Notes under the pieces: generated by a model
Databases searched by the model: none
What the model saw: only the letters and a program-made list of their open reading frames with translations
Told to the model about the DNA's origin: nothing
In this document: piece after piece, positions 22,996 through 35,173 of the stretch
Position numbering within the stretch: position 1 is the stretch's first letter
Layout of the letters: each line of letters opens with the position of its first letter
Translations under genes and position numbers: made by a program
Assembly: GCA_021014945.1 (NCBI GenBank)
Contig: MU266432.1
Coordinates: forward strand, 1 to 64,000
Direction of reading: 5' to 3'
DNA from: Leucogyrophana mollusca
Lineage: Eukaryota > Basidiomycota > Agaricomycetes > Boletales
DNA length: 64,000 nucleotides

Positions 22996-23685
22996 GGCGA
23001 CGGTCTCGCCGCTTTGAAGGGTGGGTGGGTGGTTAGCCACGAGATACTATACAGTGTAAATTAAACAACAGCTGTAAGAAATGACATTTGGATGATTCAT
23101 TACTCCATGTTTTCACGGAGTAGCCAACCCACTCACTGGCTCATAAACATGGCCAAGTTTTAATAACAGCTGTAAGAAGTGCGATATTTGGACGATTCAT
23201 TACTCTATGCTTTCACCAAGTAGCCAACCCACTCACTGGCTCATAAGCATGGCCAGATTGTAGCATCACACATTTTCTGGGTTACTTACAGGTGGCGTTC
23301 ACCCGCCAGCCTCTACAGTGTTTCTTACAGTCCACACTCACGGCTGAGAGAGCGATTGATAGATAAGAGTAAACCAAGCCGGGCTCGGGTTACAAGATGT
23401 TCCGAGGAACCGACGCGATGTTTTACCGGAGAGGTTTGTTGAGCGGTCTTCACTCTTGGCAACCGAGACAGCGGTGGTGCTTGCAAGATATCGCGATTCG
23501 AGCACATTCGTACAGGACCAACGGAGTCTTTCGGGGCGTATGCTCCAAGGCTATGTCTCTGTCCCCTGTTGAAGTGCACTGGGGCTCGACAATCTGCGAC
23601 ACAGACCGTCACCAATGCGTAAATCCAGCCTTGGAAGGCTTCTGCCCATGAAACAGAACTGGTTATACAACTGGGTGAGCGAGAG
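22996..23685. other. flank of inhibitor copy 2, mostly repeat
   Basis: Contains a 98-bp tandem duplication (listed separately) and otherwise only meaningless frames. Confidence 0.45.
23067..23258. repeat. 98-bp direct tandem duplication
   Basis: Two head-to-tail copies start at 23067 and 23165, each beginning AACAGCTGTAAGAA and each containing GATTCATTACTC, then TAGCCAACCCACTCACTGG and CTCATAA(A/G)CATGGCCA. Identity is high, with a few substitutions. It starts about 70 bp past the inhibitor copy 2 stop and could lie in its 3' UTR. Confidence 0.9.
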
Positions 23686-25342
23686 CTATACAACCGGTAC
23701 ATTTTTGGTCATGGGAGGCTCGTATGTATCCATCTCAACCACAATGTCACCCCCGGCAGCGACGCGCCAGTTAACCCGGCTCAGCTCAGCAGGGTTGAGC
23801 AAGCACCGTACGTCTGTTCCAAGTTTACCGGCCAGTGATCGAACACTGAACATGAGGCGTGAGACAGCGATGGAGTTGATCACAAGCGTGAGGCTGAATT
23901 CCGAGTCAATTGGGATTGAGGTAGACCAGCGGGTAGGTTAAGTATAAGGGGATTGCCAAGAGATGAGAGGGTGCCAGGGAGGTCAGGGAGAAGACTTACT
24001 TCGAGTACGTTGCAGGAAAGTTGATCTAAAAGGCTGGGTTGAGCATAGGCCGTATGCAGTGATTGATGCGAAGACGTACCATCGGGAACCCTGTCATTCT
24101 GGCTCCGATAGCTGAGGAGCATACGGACACTTGAGTTGTGCGATCATCAGCTCAAAAGGCAGGTCGCAGGGGAACGGCCCTGCATACCCATTGCAATGAA
24201 GTATATGGAACCTCCGCTGTAAGGAACGCAAATGTGGTATCATGAGCAATTGCTATAGAAGATTTAAGAGTAAAGAGACGTACTCTCGAAGGAGACGTAG
24301 CACTAGTGGGCGTTTGGTGAACCTACCAGAGCCATCCAGAGCTCTTGCAGCCGTAAACAAATACAAAATCGTGTGGATGGCAATACTGGGGATAAAGATC
24401 TTCCAGATATCAGATGGCGGCGGCGCAGTACATCCAATGAGTGATATCCCTGGGACGTTGAGCGCTTGAGAGCGTAGATCGCCAAAGGAGACCCCCAACG
24501 TGATCAGGGAGGTGGCGGAACAGGCGACGTAGCTGACTATTGCAATCAACCGCGCTAACACACTGTGGGAGAACATGTGCCAGACGCGAAGTACCAGAAT
24601 CCCTGAGGAGGAAACAAATCAGCGGGATTGAGTAACAACCGAGCGCACGCACCTTGGTTAATGCATATCGCTGAGAGGGATATCATAAAACCGGCCCGGA
24701 TGGAGCGGTCGCAACTAGAAATGGAGAGCAAAGTAAATGACATCGCTAGAGCACATAGGCGGAGCGGGTAAAGTCACAACTACGAGATGAAACGGGAGGC
24801 AGTGGAATGACCGTATCAGTATAGCTTTGGCATAGGGGGTCGCGGAGGGACACGAACGTTGAGAGATAGCCCGGGAGCAACGAAATCTGGATGTCAATGA
24901 GCAGATGGACAGAGTCATTTGCAGGTGAATACTTACTGATTGTGACTGGTCTTGAACACTCGGGTAAGTGATACCGCTGCCTAACACGTGAGTGCAGGAA
25001 AGAGATGCATACATCATGGCAATTAACGGCAGATAGCGATTCTGACCGTAGGTGTAAGAACATGTAAGTACCATAGATATGCATATCACTCACCAAGAAA
25101 AAGAGAATCCGAGAAAGCGTCCATTTTCCGCTCCAGAAAAAATCGATCTTTCATTATGTAGTGTCGTATGCCCAGAAAAATTACTCGAATGAATGGCCAC
25201 TGACCTCTTCGCAAAGCGTGATTATGTGGTCATATATTAGAACAGTAAGACTTGCGAGCTCTAGATAGCGCGCTCCATTAATTGCTATTAGGTTCGACTC
25301 GAGCAAGCTGATCTCCGAGAGCGTCGAGTTGGTCGAGTTCAT
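23686..25342 (-). CDS. DUF6533-like multi-pass membrane protein
   Basis: Integral membrane protein of the large, functionally unknown basidiomycete family with a DUF6533-type N-terminus. Ten exons: 25205-25342, 25094-25147, 24937-25041, 24784-24886, 24653-24745, 24284-24602, 24188-24216, 24080-24111, 24000-24025 and 23893-23686 (read downward). They sum to 1107 nt (368 aa). Hallmarks: LASLTVLIYDHIITLCEE, WSGKWTLSRILFFL and NRYLPL (the DUF6533 pattern YDY-x-x-T-x-x-x-E...W-x-KWT...NRY), ILVLRVWHMFS, several hydrophobic segments, and a cytosolic tail RSLAGKLGTD...LLNPAELSRVNWR ending in NVPVV. Exon 4/5 and the last acceptor are less certain than the rest, but the frame closes. It sits just upstream of a tandem run of more distant relatives. 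Ligand or role unknown. Confidence 0.75.
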
Positions 25343-26341
25343 AATGAGGTGGAGCGGGAAGTGATTTGAAGGCCAGCCTCCTTAAAGATCTCCAAGGGAT
25401 CAGAGTTATAAAAAGGGACCACCCAGCCCCAGTGGGACGAAAGAATATGATGGTTGACGGACATGAGACATGGGGCAGTGCGGTCAACGACAGGCGAGAC
25501 GCGAACGTGGCATCATACCATCAAGATTTAGACTCGTTTGATGTTCCGCGTCGTGATGAAGGCAGGTGGGTGAAAACCGAGAGTCACGGAGCGTTTGAAA
25601 CTTGTGTGTCTGACGATGTAAAAGCAGAATGTAGGTCCAGAAGGGCTGTCCATTCTTCGGCGAGAGAAAACCCACGGAAAGCATAGGAAGGCAGCATCTA
25701 ACATGAGGCGCGCTGGATCCGAGGGGGACTGAGTATGTAGATCTGAGCATGCCACCAACGGGGACAGCCTGAGAAGAGACGGGCCGACAGATCTAGTAGC
25801 AGGGGCAACCAGTCCTTCGAAAACCAAGGTCCACGCGACAGGTAACTACCGAGGATAAACTCCAGTCTGCAAGGGAAGCACAAACGCGACCCGACAAATA
25901 GTCGGTCTCTGACGCCCAACGATTGACTATCAGGACAGCCGCTGCAGGAATGGAACAATCAATATTGATCATTGAAGCCGGCCACGCATTCATGATGCGT
26001 CCTAAATTGAAGTGCTTTCCGACCGTGAGAAGTTGAGAACTGTTGAGAATGCCGACTTCTGTGATTGCAAGTTCAACTGTTTGTTACTTTTTTCATGGGC
26101 GCCGTGACCCGGGAGCAAATTGCTTTTGCTCATAATCTGGCGTCCTGTGCGAAAAGCCGGTTGATAGAAAGTCGTGACGTGAGGAGTAGGTGTGTGCGCT
26201 CATGTTATTGGTAATGCAGTGAACATGCACCATTCATCCTGTGCTCGTAGGCGCCGTACCAACGTAACCGAAAGCTCTATCCTATAAGAGCAATGGGCGC
26301 CGTACTGCGGGAGCTCAGTGAGCAGCTTTCTGCAAGTGCTT
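25343..26341. other. divergent intergenic region
   Basis: Between two divergently transcribed membrane-protein genes. Minus-strand frames at 25484-25993 are 60-100 codons long but have no recognisable motif or clear exon structure. No other feature identified. Confidence 0.35.
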
Positions 26342-27974
26342 ATGAGTGTCCTATACGACCCCGCCGATGTCGCGGTCGGACAAAATCTTCAAGTTTTGAA
26401 TGTGAGCCCTGTTTCTTGGAGAAGTTTCGGTCGCACTGATTGCCGTGAAGTATCTACTAGGTAAGCGGACTTCTTGTCTTCATTTAAACCCACATCTCAC
26501 AGCGTAGCATGTTACGTGCATAGTCTCTTTCGTTACACTCTTGGTACGCCCATGTTTACCTGGGCCAAACCTGGGCCTGACTCTGAAACCTCCAGGCATT
26601 TGATTATATCATAAACCTTGAACACGAAGTGAGTAGTTCGAACCCGTCCGCACCCAAATACACCTCACACACGACACACAGGTCGCCTACCTTTTCAATG
26701 CGAAGCTGTCCATCTCCAAGTGCATATACTTGGTGTGCCGTTATGTGCCCCTTGTGCTCTCCGGTGTCCAGTGGCCACGTGAGTTGGCACGATGCGTGCT
26801 CGAGGTGAAGTTTCTGACTTCTGACCAGTAAGCCTTGCTTCCAACATCGACATGAATGTAATTTGCACGGCCCGTCATTGCACATTTCGATGTTCACCAA
26901 TGTCGTTGACAGGCTTGCTCAACACTATTCCAAATTACCACATGTCAGTGAATGCTGATCGGTGCGAGAGTGACTACTAATTTGGTATTTTGATAGGGTT
27001 GACGCTGATCATACTATCCTGTGTGGAATGTAGGGTATCGTGATCGCGTTGCAGAACATTCCTGATCGGGAGTTCACAGGCATATTTCTTTTGCGAACAT
27101 ACGCTCTTTGGTCGTGTAGCAAGCGAGTGTTGATCGTGTTACTATCCAGCCTTGCGGTAAGTTCGAATTTTTAGAGATTTATCGTCTTTGACTGTAATGC
27201 CATGCTAGGCGGCAGTGATACCCGTGATCACTGTTCTGGCAGTGTATCAATCATCAATCTTTGATCTATGTGTGATCTTTGTATTTATGCCAAGTTTCTG
27301 GACAATGATGACACTTCACCAGTTTCGCAACCACCTATACCTTTCATCAGCAGCTGCTACCAGCAAGGGCTTGAATATGCCTTCTTTGTGTGCTACCTCC
27401 TGTTACTTGTGTTTGAGACTGGTGAGTCTTTTGCAATTGATGGCTTTCGGCTCCACTCACACAATTTGCAGAGATATTTCTCTTCACCATATATCGAGTA
27501 CACGTCCACTGTCGCCATGCGAGAGGTTCACTCCTCAAAATACTAGCAAAACATGGTGTTCTTTACTTTGTTTTTTCGTTGTGTGGGTGGGGTATACTCA
27601 GTCCCAGACTAAATTATACTAATATAGAGTGAAGTATTTTCAGTGACCAACATCCTCGTTATCTTCCTCCTTCCGGTGCGTAACTTTGTACAGATGCTGG
27701 CGGAACCGATCCGCTTACCAAATCGTTGACCACAGAGCTATTACAGCAGTGTATTCGGGGTGTACGTTGCAACTTCTCGCACGCTATACGCATGTCACTC
27801 AAAATTACCCTGGCTTGAAGTCTCCAGACGTTAGCACAAGCTCTTCTCGCCACTCGCATGCAGCTCTCTCTATGGAAAGCTGACCAAGGCCGCGCGACTG
27901 CCGTCTCAGTTTTGACATCGAGGTTAGAGTTCGTGGAGCTGTTGCCGCCTACTGTGGGGATAGGCGATCCATGA
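26342..27974 (+). CDS. DUF6533-like membrane protein, array copy A
   Basis: First of three tandem relatives. Start MSVLYDPADVAVGQNLQ, then exon pieces FDYIINLEHE (about 26595-26630), AYLFNAKLSISKC...VCRYVPL (from about 26682), GIFLLRTYALWSC (about 27079), AVIPVITVLAVYQ, a hydrophobic FFVCYLLLLVFET block (about 27383) and IFLFTIYR...LLKILAKHG. It ends QALLATRMQLSLWKADQ...VGIGDP with TGA at 27972-27974. Multiple membrane segments are evident and introns are mostly GT-AG. The junction after the first exon could not be resolved: relative to copy B the sequence near 26402-26455 appears shifted by a base, so a small frameshift or an unusual splice is possible. Exact exon borders are therefore approximate. 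Confidence 0.6.
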
Positions 27975-28657
27975 CTTAGCAGTAGGTTGCGTGTCATGCG
28001 TCCCGTGCACCCCACGGTTCCATAACTAATGGTAATCAAGCTCTTCCAAAAGCATCACCGAGAGAAACTGAAGCTGACGTACACGACATATAGCGGCTGG
28101 AAATTTATGTGTTGTCGATCGCTTTTTTCACAATGGTGACATAATTTCACTGAATAGTGTGTCTGATGCGGATCGTTATGCTTTTGTCGGTCGAACGCCC
28201 GTCGTCACTGTTCAGTTGGAAGCAGAGCTGCTTGCCCTCAGAAAAAGCCCCCCTGCGATTCTCTCCGCCTTCCCCGGCGAAGCTCTTGAATTTGCAACTC
28301 GGAAAGGTTTGGCTCACGACACACAATATGTACGGCTACACCATCGGCCCTGCTCAGAGCTGTAATAGGCATCGAGGCCACTGCCCCGAGGGTTCAGCAT
28401 GTACCCGTGGTCAAGGGATTTCATACTCTTGGACGTTGGTGCATGACGCCCTCGGCACCGTTTGCGTTGCGAATAGCCGACAAGCTGATTCCCATCTCAA
28501 GTGTCCAGCCCTACGACTTTAAGGTGGGGAACCGCTTTATTGCGGACATGGATGCCGTTACACCTTGCGCAGGTTTGTATCACACAAACGCCATGAGTTC
28601 TATCTTATAAGGCGATTAGGAGCCACACGAGAGTTCAATTACTCGCCACCACAGTCG
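27975..28657 (+). other. unassigned coding-like stretch between array copies A and B
   Basis: Plus-strand frames at 28159-28365 and about 28340-28610 have protein-like composition (for example LEAELLALRKSPPAIL and LGRWCMTPSAPFALRIADKLIP), and may be exons of one gene joined by an intron near 28330. I do not recognise the protein. The pieces have no clear start or stop and could be a fragment left by rearrangement. Confidence 0.3.
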
Positions 28658-30313
28658 ATGAGTGTCCTATACAGCCCCACCGACATCGCGATCGGACAAC
28701 AACTTCGAGGTTTAGACGTGAGTCTATCTACTTTGGACTGTTACATTGCGCTGATCGTCGTGGAAGTGTCTGCTCGGTATGCCAGGGCGTTTTCTAATTC
28801 TTTGTCCCAGAACTCACAGCATGTCACGTGACGTAGTTTCCTTCTTGACGCTTTTGGTGCGGTCGCTTCTCATTGCTGAAAGCCGCAGCTAACTCCAGAG
28901 GATCTAGACATATGACTATATTATAAACCTCGACCACGAAGTAAGCATCAAGATCTAATTCACCGTATCTTACTCACGAAACAAACAATTATTGCTATCG
29001 TGCATAGGTCGCCTATGTTTTCGGCACAAAGCTGTCTGTTTCTAAATGCACATACCTGGTGTGCCGTTACGCACCCTTTATCTTCTTGGGTTTTCAGTGG
29101 CCGAGTGAGTGAGAAATCCGGTTGTCCTTTCCTAGTTGCTGACCACTCTCTAGTAACCCTCGCTTCCGGACTAGGGATAAAGGCAACTGAATTAGCTGTC
29201 ACTGTATCGTTATTCACACTCATACCCGTCAATGTCGCTCACAGACATGCTCAACAATGTTTCATATTCGCATGTGTGAGCACTCGTTCCATTGTCCAAG
29301 GCAACTGCCGACTCGTATATAACATCTACAGGGTTGAATGTGGTTACATTATGCGCTGTCGAATGTATGGCCTCCTCATTACTCTGCGACATATCACTCA
29401 CCTTGCTTTTCGTAGGTGTATTTCTTCTGCGGACGCATGCTCTTTGGGGGTGTAACAAGCGCATATTGGTGGTCCTGCTCTCTAGCCTCGTCGTGCGTTA
29501 TATTTTCACAGGCTTTTCGCACACATCTGATCAAAATGTGACACCAGGTAACCTTGGTATCCGTGGTCGCTGTGTTGGGGACATATCAGGCATCGGCTCA
29601 CGACCTATGTGCGGCTGTGCTTGTTCCGACTGCCTAGCTTTTGCTGATGGCACTTCATCAGTTTCGGAGCCGCCTATACCCGCTGTCGGCAGCTGCTACA
29701 AATCCGAAGTCTCTTGGTCCTCCTCGCTACCTTATCTCTTGTTGCTGGTATTCGAGACCGGTAATTCCTTTGATTCAAATGCTTGTGCACCATTCACGAT
29801 TATTGCAGAGATATTCCTCTTCACCATATACCGGGCTCGTGTCCACTATCGCTCGGAAATGTGTCGTTTACTGGAGATATTGATACAACATAGTATCTTC
29901 TTCTACGTCATCGCATTGTGTAGGTGGAGTCTTTGGGATCCCGTTGAATTCTAATGATTCCAATTTCGAAAAGTGTTTGCACTCACCAATATCCTCCTCA
30001 TCTTGTTTCTTCCGGTACGTCACCTCGTTCAAGTTTCGACCGAGTTGCTCCATCTTACCGAGCTACCGGCCCCAGAGCTATTACGACGAAGCATTCGGAG
30101 TGTAAGCTTCAATTGCATATAATTTCCCCCTCGCATTGACTTTCCTCCGTTTGAAGTGTCCAGGCCCTGGCACAGGCGCTCCTCGTCACTCGGATGCAGC
30201 TTTCGTTGTGGAAAGCTGACCGCCGCCACGTATCTGACGTATCACTGTTGTCATCAGGAGTACCAGGAATGACGCTGGTGTTCCGGCCTGTTACAGTCCT
30301 GGAAGAACCGTAG
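28658..30313 (+). CDS. DUF6533-like membrane protein, array copy B
   Basis: Second tandem copy. It begins MSVLYSPTDIAIGQQL. A short exon ends YDYIINLDHE|GTAAGC at 28940. The exon 29008-29104 codes AYVFGTKLSVSKC...CRYAPFIFLGF. The exon about 29416-29492 codes VFLLRTHALWGCNKRILVVLLSS. Then come VSWSSSLPYLLLLVFETG and EIFLFTIYRARVHYRSEMC, and a final exon QALLVTRMQLSLWKADRR...VTVLEEP, with TAG at 30311-30313. The VEC|VFLLRT junction is clean. It has the same order and spacing as copies A and C, so the run arose by tandem duplication. Multi-pass topology is inferred from the hydrophobic blocks; function unknown. Confidence 0.65.
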
Positions 30314-31119
30314 CTCCTAGGCATATGCAGACGATCTCGTCTGTGCTGTGCACCCGCCCCGCCGGTGCTTATGGTGCAGTAATCAAGTTCGTACAACGCT
30401 GTTCACGAGATGTCAATTGGCTGATATAATATAGTTCGTCAAGATTGTTACTTTTATTGGTCGTATATACCTTACATATTCGTGTCAAGCAGCGTGACTC
30501 ATGGCAGGATCCGCTCAGAGTCAATGGGACTTCCAAGGAATCCAGGCATTGTCGTTATCTTCAGCAATAGCTTATCTGGTGGTTGTAATGGATCGCTCGC
30601 ATTGTTGACAAGGAACGACTATCTTCATTCGAAACTTTGGTCTGCCTACGGGAGACTGGATGGCTCGTAACCTTGCGCTGCATCCCTTCTCTTAACGCAC
30701 TCGTTGGCAAGGTTCAATGGCCCAAGCCGGTACGTGTGCTCGATGATCCTGCATTCCCCGAGTAGACACTGCTACTTAGCTCAATCCCGTGCAGAATACC
30801 ATGTGAGGTGATAGGCTGCTAATGAATTGTTAACCTTATTAATGCACCACTCTGCATCGAAACTCGCGACTCGACGACGAAACTCAATAGTTCAAGCCTA
30901 AGGCAGTACGTCTGTTCAGTGATCCTAGACTTTCCGAGTAGGGCGCTGCTCATTGGCCCGCTCATATTTGCCATTAGTTCAAGCCTTGTGTGTGGATTGT
31001 TCTTCGATCGACGCTCAATCTCCATGTATCACCGCCCGCGCTAATTACTTGAGTATACAAGAGGACTGGGTCACACCGCGGAGGTCTGACCAAGGACACC
31101 TTCGACTATTTTGTTGCCT
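30314..31119. other. spacer between array copies B and C, with imperfect repeat
   Basis: Contains two about 45-bp copies at 30730 and 30906 (GTACGT-TGCTCGATGATCCT...CCGAGTAG...CTGCT), roughly three-quarters identical by eye and 176 bp apart. No gene recognised. Confidence 0.4.
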
Positions 31120-32867
31120 ATGAGTCCATTGTACGATCCTGCTGATATAACTCTCGCAGTGAACCTTCAGAAGTTGGACGCGAGTGTCGATTTCAAGTGC
31201 TAGTTGTTCGCTGCGTTTTACCTGTTGACATTCCGTCATCGTAGCATGTTCTTGGTGATTATCATCCTCAGCCGTCAGCTGCTAAAGAATCACGAGAACT
31301 CACTTCCTTGATCGGTTGCAGCTGTAACGCTTTCGGTATCGATATTTTCTTGCTCCGCAGAATCATCACTCAGTCGAGAGGATGTTAGGTGTTCGACTAT
31401 ATCATTAACCTCGAGAATGAGGTGAGTCATTGCCTGCGTTATGGTTTGTACTGGGCATACAAAACCCTTGCCCGTCTGCCTACAGGTAGGCTATATCGTA
31501 CGAGCAAAGCCCTCCGTCTCCAAATGCCTGTACATTGTATGCCGTTACGGGCCTTTCGTACTCTCAGTTATCCAGTGGCCCTGTGAGCTCCAAAACTCGG
31601 GATGCGTTCGATTCATATTGTCTGAGCAGTTCTCAGGTGAACTTTTCTTCTGATCTCGACATGCGGGTAGGTAACATGTCATTATTCATCTCCATGATCT
31701 CTGGCTTACATCGACTGCGCTGTAGGCCTGCCCGGTGTTATTCCTAGTCGCCATGTGTAAGCCATCTGTCTGTTCGTGGCGAGTACTGAGGACCAAGAGG
31801 TGTTGTGCTGCAGGGTTGATCGCCATCATCCTCGGCTGCTCCGAGTGTATGTATGCTGCACTACGTATACCGTCGGTAGCTCACACCACTATATCACAGG
31901 GATCTTTCTCTTACGGACATATGCCCTGTGGGGGTGCAGCAAGCAAGTGCTAATAGTAATAGTGCTCATATGTAGCTCCACGGTCTGCCCAACTTCCACC
32001 GAGTCTCGGTCTGTCCAAGCTTTCTGATCGCGCTTGCTACGACCTTAAGCAAATTCTATACCCGGAGTCGTCGTCCTAGCGAGATACCAGGGGCTAATCG
32101 CCAGCCTGTGTACGTTCTCACAATGAACCAAGTTCTGGCTGATCGTCGCTCATGCTTCCGTTTGCTTTGTACTTCGCCAGTCGTAAAGCCGCCGCCCACC
32201 GTCAGGGGCAGCTGCTACGAGACTGGGCTCAGTCAATTCTTCGTAGTGTGTTACTTTTTACTATTGTTGCTCGAGATAGGTGGGGCGGTCTCTAACACAA
32301 ATGACCCTGGGCACAATCTGACTCTTAAGGCCGGCGTGCATTGGAGCTTAGAGGTCCTGCTCTTGACGGTCTACAGACTCCTCGCGCACTACCGCAGCGC
32401 CCGAGGACCGCCCCTCAAGGTACTCATCCAACATGGCTTCTTCTACTTTGCTTTCGCATGCAGTAAGGCCCTCCTGGGTGTTTCCTGATGCAAGTCTCAC
32501 AGCCAATTTCCAGGTTTCGCACTCGTGCTTATACTTTCCATGTTTCTCCTCCCAGTAAGTCCACGCAAACGGTATCGATGTCATGCATCTCACGCTCAAC
32601 TTCGGCGCTTGCAGGGCTACTACAGTGACGCACTCGGCATGTACATCTCTGCGTTACCTAGGGAGGCGTATTAGTCAAGCTGACGCAAAACTTGTTACCT
32701 CTCTTCCTCACAGCGTGCAAGCTATCGCGCTCGCTTTGCTCGTCATACGAATGCAGCTCCAGCTGTGGGAAGCAGATCAAGTCAGGATACCCTCTGTATC
32801 GCTCGTGACCGTTGAGTTCGCGCGGGCTGAAGAAGACAGCCACCTTCAAGTTGATTGTTCGGGCTAA
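31120..32867 (+). CDS. DUF6533-like membrane protein, array copy C
   Basis: Third tandem copy and the most diverged. It starts MSPLYDPADITLAVNLQKL. FDYIINLENE|GTGAGT (about 31392-31421) follows, then YIVRAKPSVSKCLYIVCRYGPF (about 31489), GIFLLRTYALWGCSKQVLIV (about 31899), a QFFVVCYFLLLLLEIG block (about 32233), LLLTVYRLLAHYRSARGPPLKVLIQHGFF, and a last exon IALALLVIRMQLQLWEADQ...QVDCSG, with TAA at 32865-32867. As in copy A the first splice junction is unclear: an in-frame TAG lies just past the start exon at about 31200-31202, which must be intronic if the gene is active. It may be a recent pseudogene. Confidence 0.55.
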
Positions 32868-35173
32868 GCTACGAAGAATGAACCACGGAAAGCAGCGAGT
32901 TGAAGATGTAGGTGCTTATTCCCAGTTCCGCATACAGTATACAGCCTTTTTCAGGAAGCGAGGGCGAGGGCGGACTCCTGGTCTCCAGTAGCAGATACCA
33001 CGTGTTACTATTAACTAATATTCAATAGATCCTAATATGAATCCATAATCATCAAACGTGCGCACCTTGAGCATCGCTCGGGAATCCCACGTTGTGTGGA
33101 GCATCAGATCAGCACAATCGAGAAGCGCGCAGATAGAGGAGCGACATCGACACCCATTCATGGAAGAGAAAATGACAGTGAGTTCTAGAAACCCTATATA
33201 CGCACTCTCTACGCCACCGCCGGAAACGGGCTGTCCACTAGCAGACCACAGGAAAGTGGCCAGGTAGTGTAACACCGAAGACAGGTTTTTGTGGCCTTGC
33301 ACACATCCGCCCCCTCTCGGGGAGGGAAGACTGACACTGCCGCTCTAATTCGTAGGGACACTGAGCCTTCAATCGAGTGGTGCACAGGAGGTCCGAGGCG
33401 GTGCTAATGTCCAGAGTGGATTGGACCCCACACTAAGGAGGCCAGTACGGATAAATTACAGGTGTGGTGGGGGAATGGCAAGAGCGTGCGTCAGCTGCAG
33501 GATTGTATAAGTCCGACGAAGGACTCTGAGTTTGGTATGATGTTAAGCAAGGTTCTGCAGTGGCTGTTACCACGCACAAGGAGTGCTTAACACGGCTCCA
33601 AGCCTGCACATACCTTGAGTCTCGGTTCCTGCTGATGGGTTATAACGACCTGTGAGTAATGAATTGGTCAGTGGGGCAGAGGCTGGGGAGGGTCGCGTTC
33701 ACCTCAGGGTGTAATTCATTAATACGTGTTTCTTACCAGCATTTCGACTCCGCACCTCGGAAGGATCTAGACTTACGGGTTAGGGATTATAGGGTAATGG
33801 CGTACCATCTCGAGTGCCGTCTGGAACTCCCTTGCGCGTGGCGCGCCGATGCATGCCCTGATATAACGGATGTATGCTACAGCAAGGTTTGGGTACGAAC
33901 GTGGACACGAATATGCGTTAAGTGGGTGCCCAAAAGTGTAATGTAACATCCTCAGAGTAATAGGCGTCTCAGCCCGAGCCGTGGATGTCGGTTATAAACG
34001 CTCGGCCGAGGAGATGCGAGTGCGTGGATGTGGTCCGTTGCTGCCACGAGCTGGGAAGCGGTCTCTGGCAGTCTCGGAAAGCAAGCGAGCAAGTCATCCA
34101 CACGCTATCCTGCCACAGACTTTCACCGCTCACCTATCCCGACGCCGAGAATTTTCAAAAGGGTACCGGCGGTGTCCAAGAACTGTGATGCAAAAGGGGA
34201 TACCGCCCAAAATGACCGAGGGGAACACTCCCGTGAAAAGTCGAATGGGTTTACAGGAGACACGCTACTGCCTCGAGTTCCACGTCATCGCGACACGAGA
34301 TATCATCGATATTGATATAATGGGACTCGAGGGAGCGCGCGATAGGTCTCAAAGCTCTATTTCGGGTACGAGTTAGATGCAAAATCAAATTGACCGAGCA
34401 GAGCACAATACTGAATGCACGAATGGGCGCTTGCGCAACACCGCGATACCGATCTGCTGTTGGTTAAATATAGCTGAGAAGGTTATCCCGATCGACTGCA
34501 TCTGAAGATGATCGCTGTTAACATGGCCAATGCTTCATGAACACAAACTGGGAGAGCTAGATGAATCCGAGCGACACACCGAATAACAGGCGTGCGTCGG
34601 AGAGAGTGCATCTGGTGCGAAAAACAGTCAGCTAAAAGGCTTTATCCAAAAAATGTGGTCGCTCCGTCCGTGGCGGTGGCTTTCGGCGTCCAGGCCTGTG
34701 AAACCATGCCAAACTTTTTGCACCTCGGCCGATGCAGCCAGCTCTCGTGACAGCTCGTTTCCAGTGGCTTGAGTGGATGTAGAAAGGCTTCGGGGCCTGC
34801 CCAGAGTTCCTCGCGGCCAGATGGCCATTGGCAAGCTAATACATGGCCCGGTGTTGGCTCGGTGGCTGAGACGGAAATACGCGACTCCGCGTTTGTGGCG
34901 CGGATCAGGTGCAGTACTGGACGGGATCATCCGCCTGGATACTCCCGTCCTCGTCCGAGTGAGCGAGAAAAAGGACAGTGGCCCTCATGGCTGAACGTAA
35001 ATCACAGTCACTTTCATATCGTTATCCACTCCTCCATCGATCGTACGACAGAGTTCCGGATTCTGATTCCAGTAGCCCATGTTCTTCGTCTTCTAGCCTG
35101 AACTCAAGTCTATTTTTGCTGGCTATTTGAGCACCTAACCACCACACAGAAGACTAGCTTCTATTTTTCACCC
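32868..35173. other. 2.3-kb gene-poor interval
   Basis: Overlapping plus frames at 33981-34376 and minus frames near 34628-34930 have no motifs and skewed composition. No exon chain, repeat or RNA gene identified. The 3' side should carry the promoter of the proline-rich gene at 35174. Confidence 0.35.
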
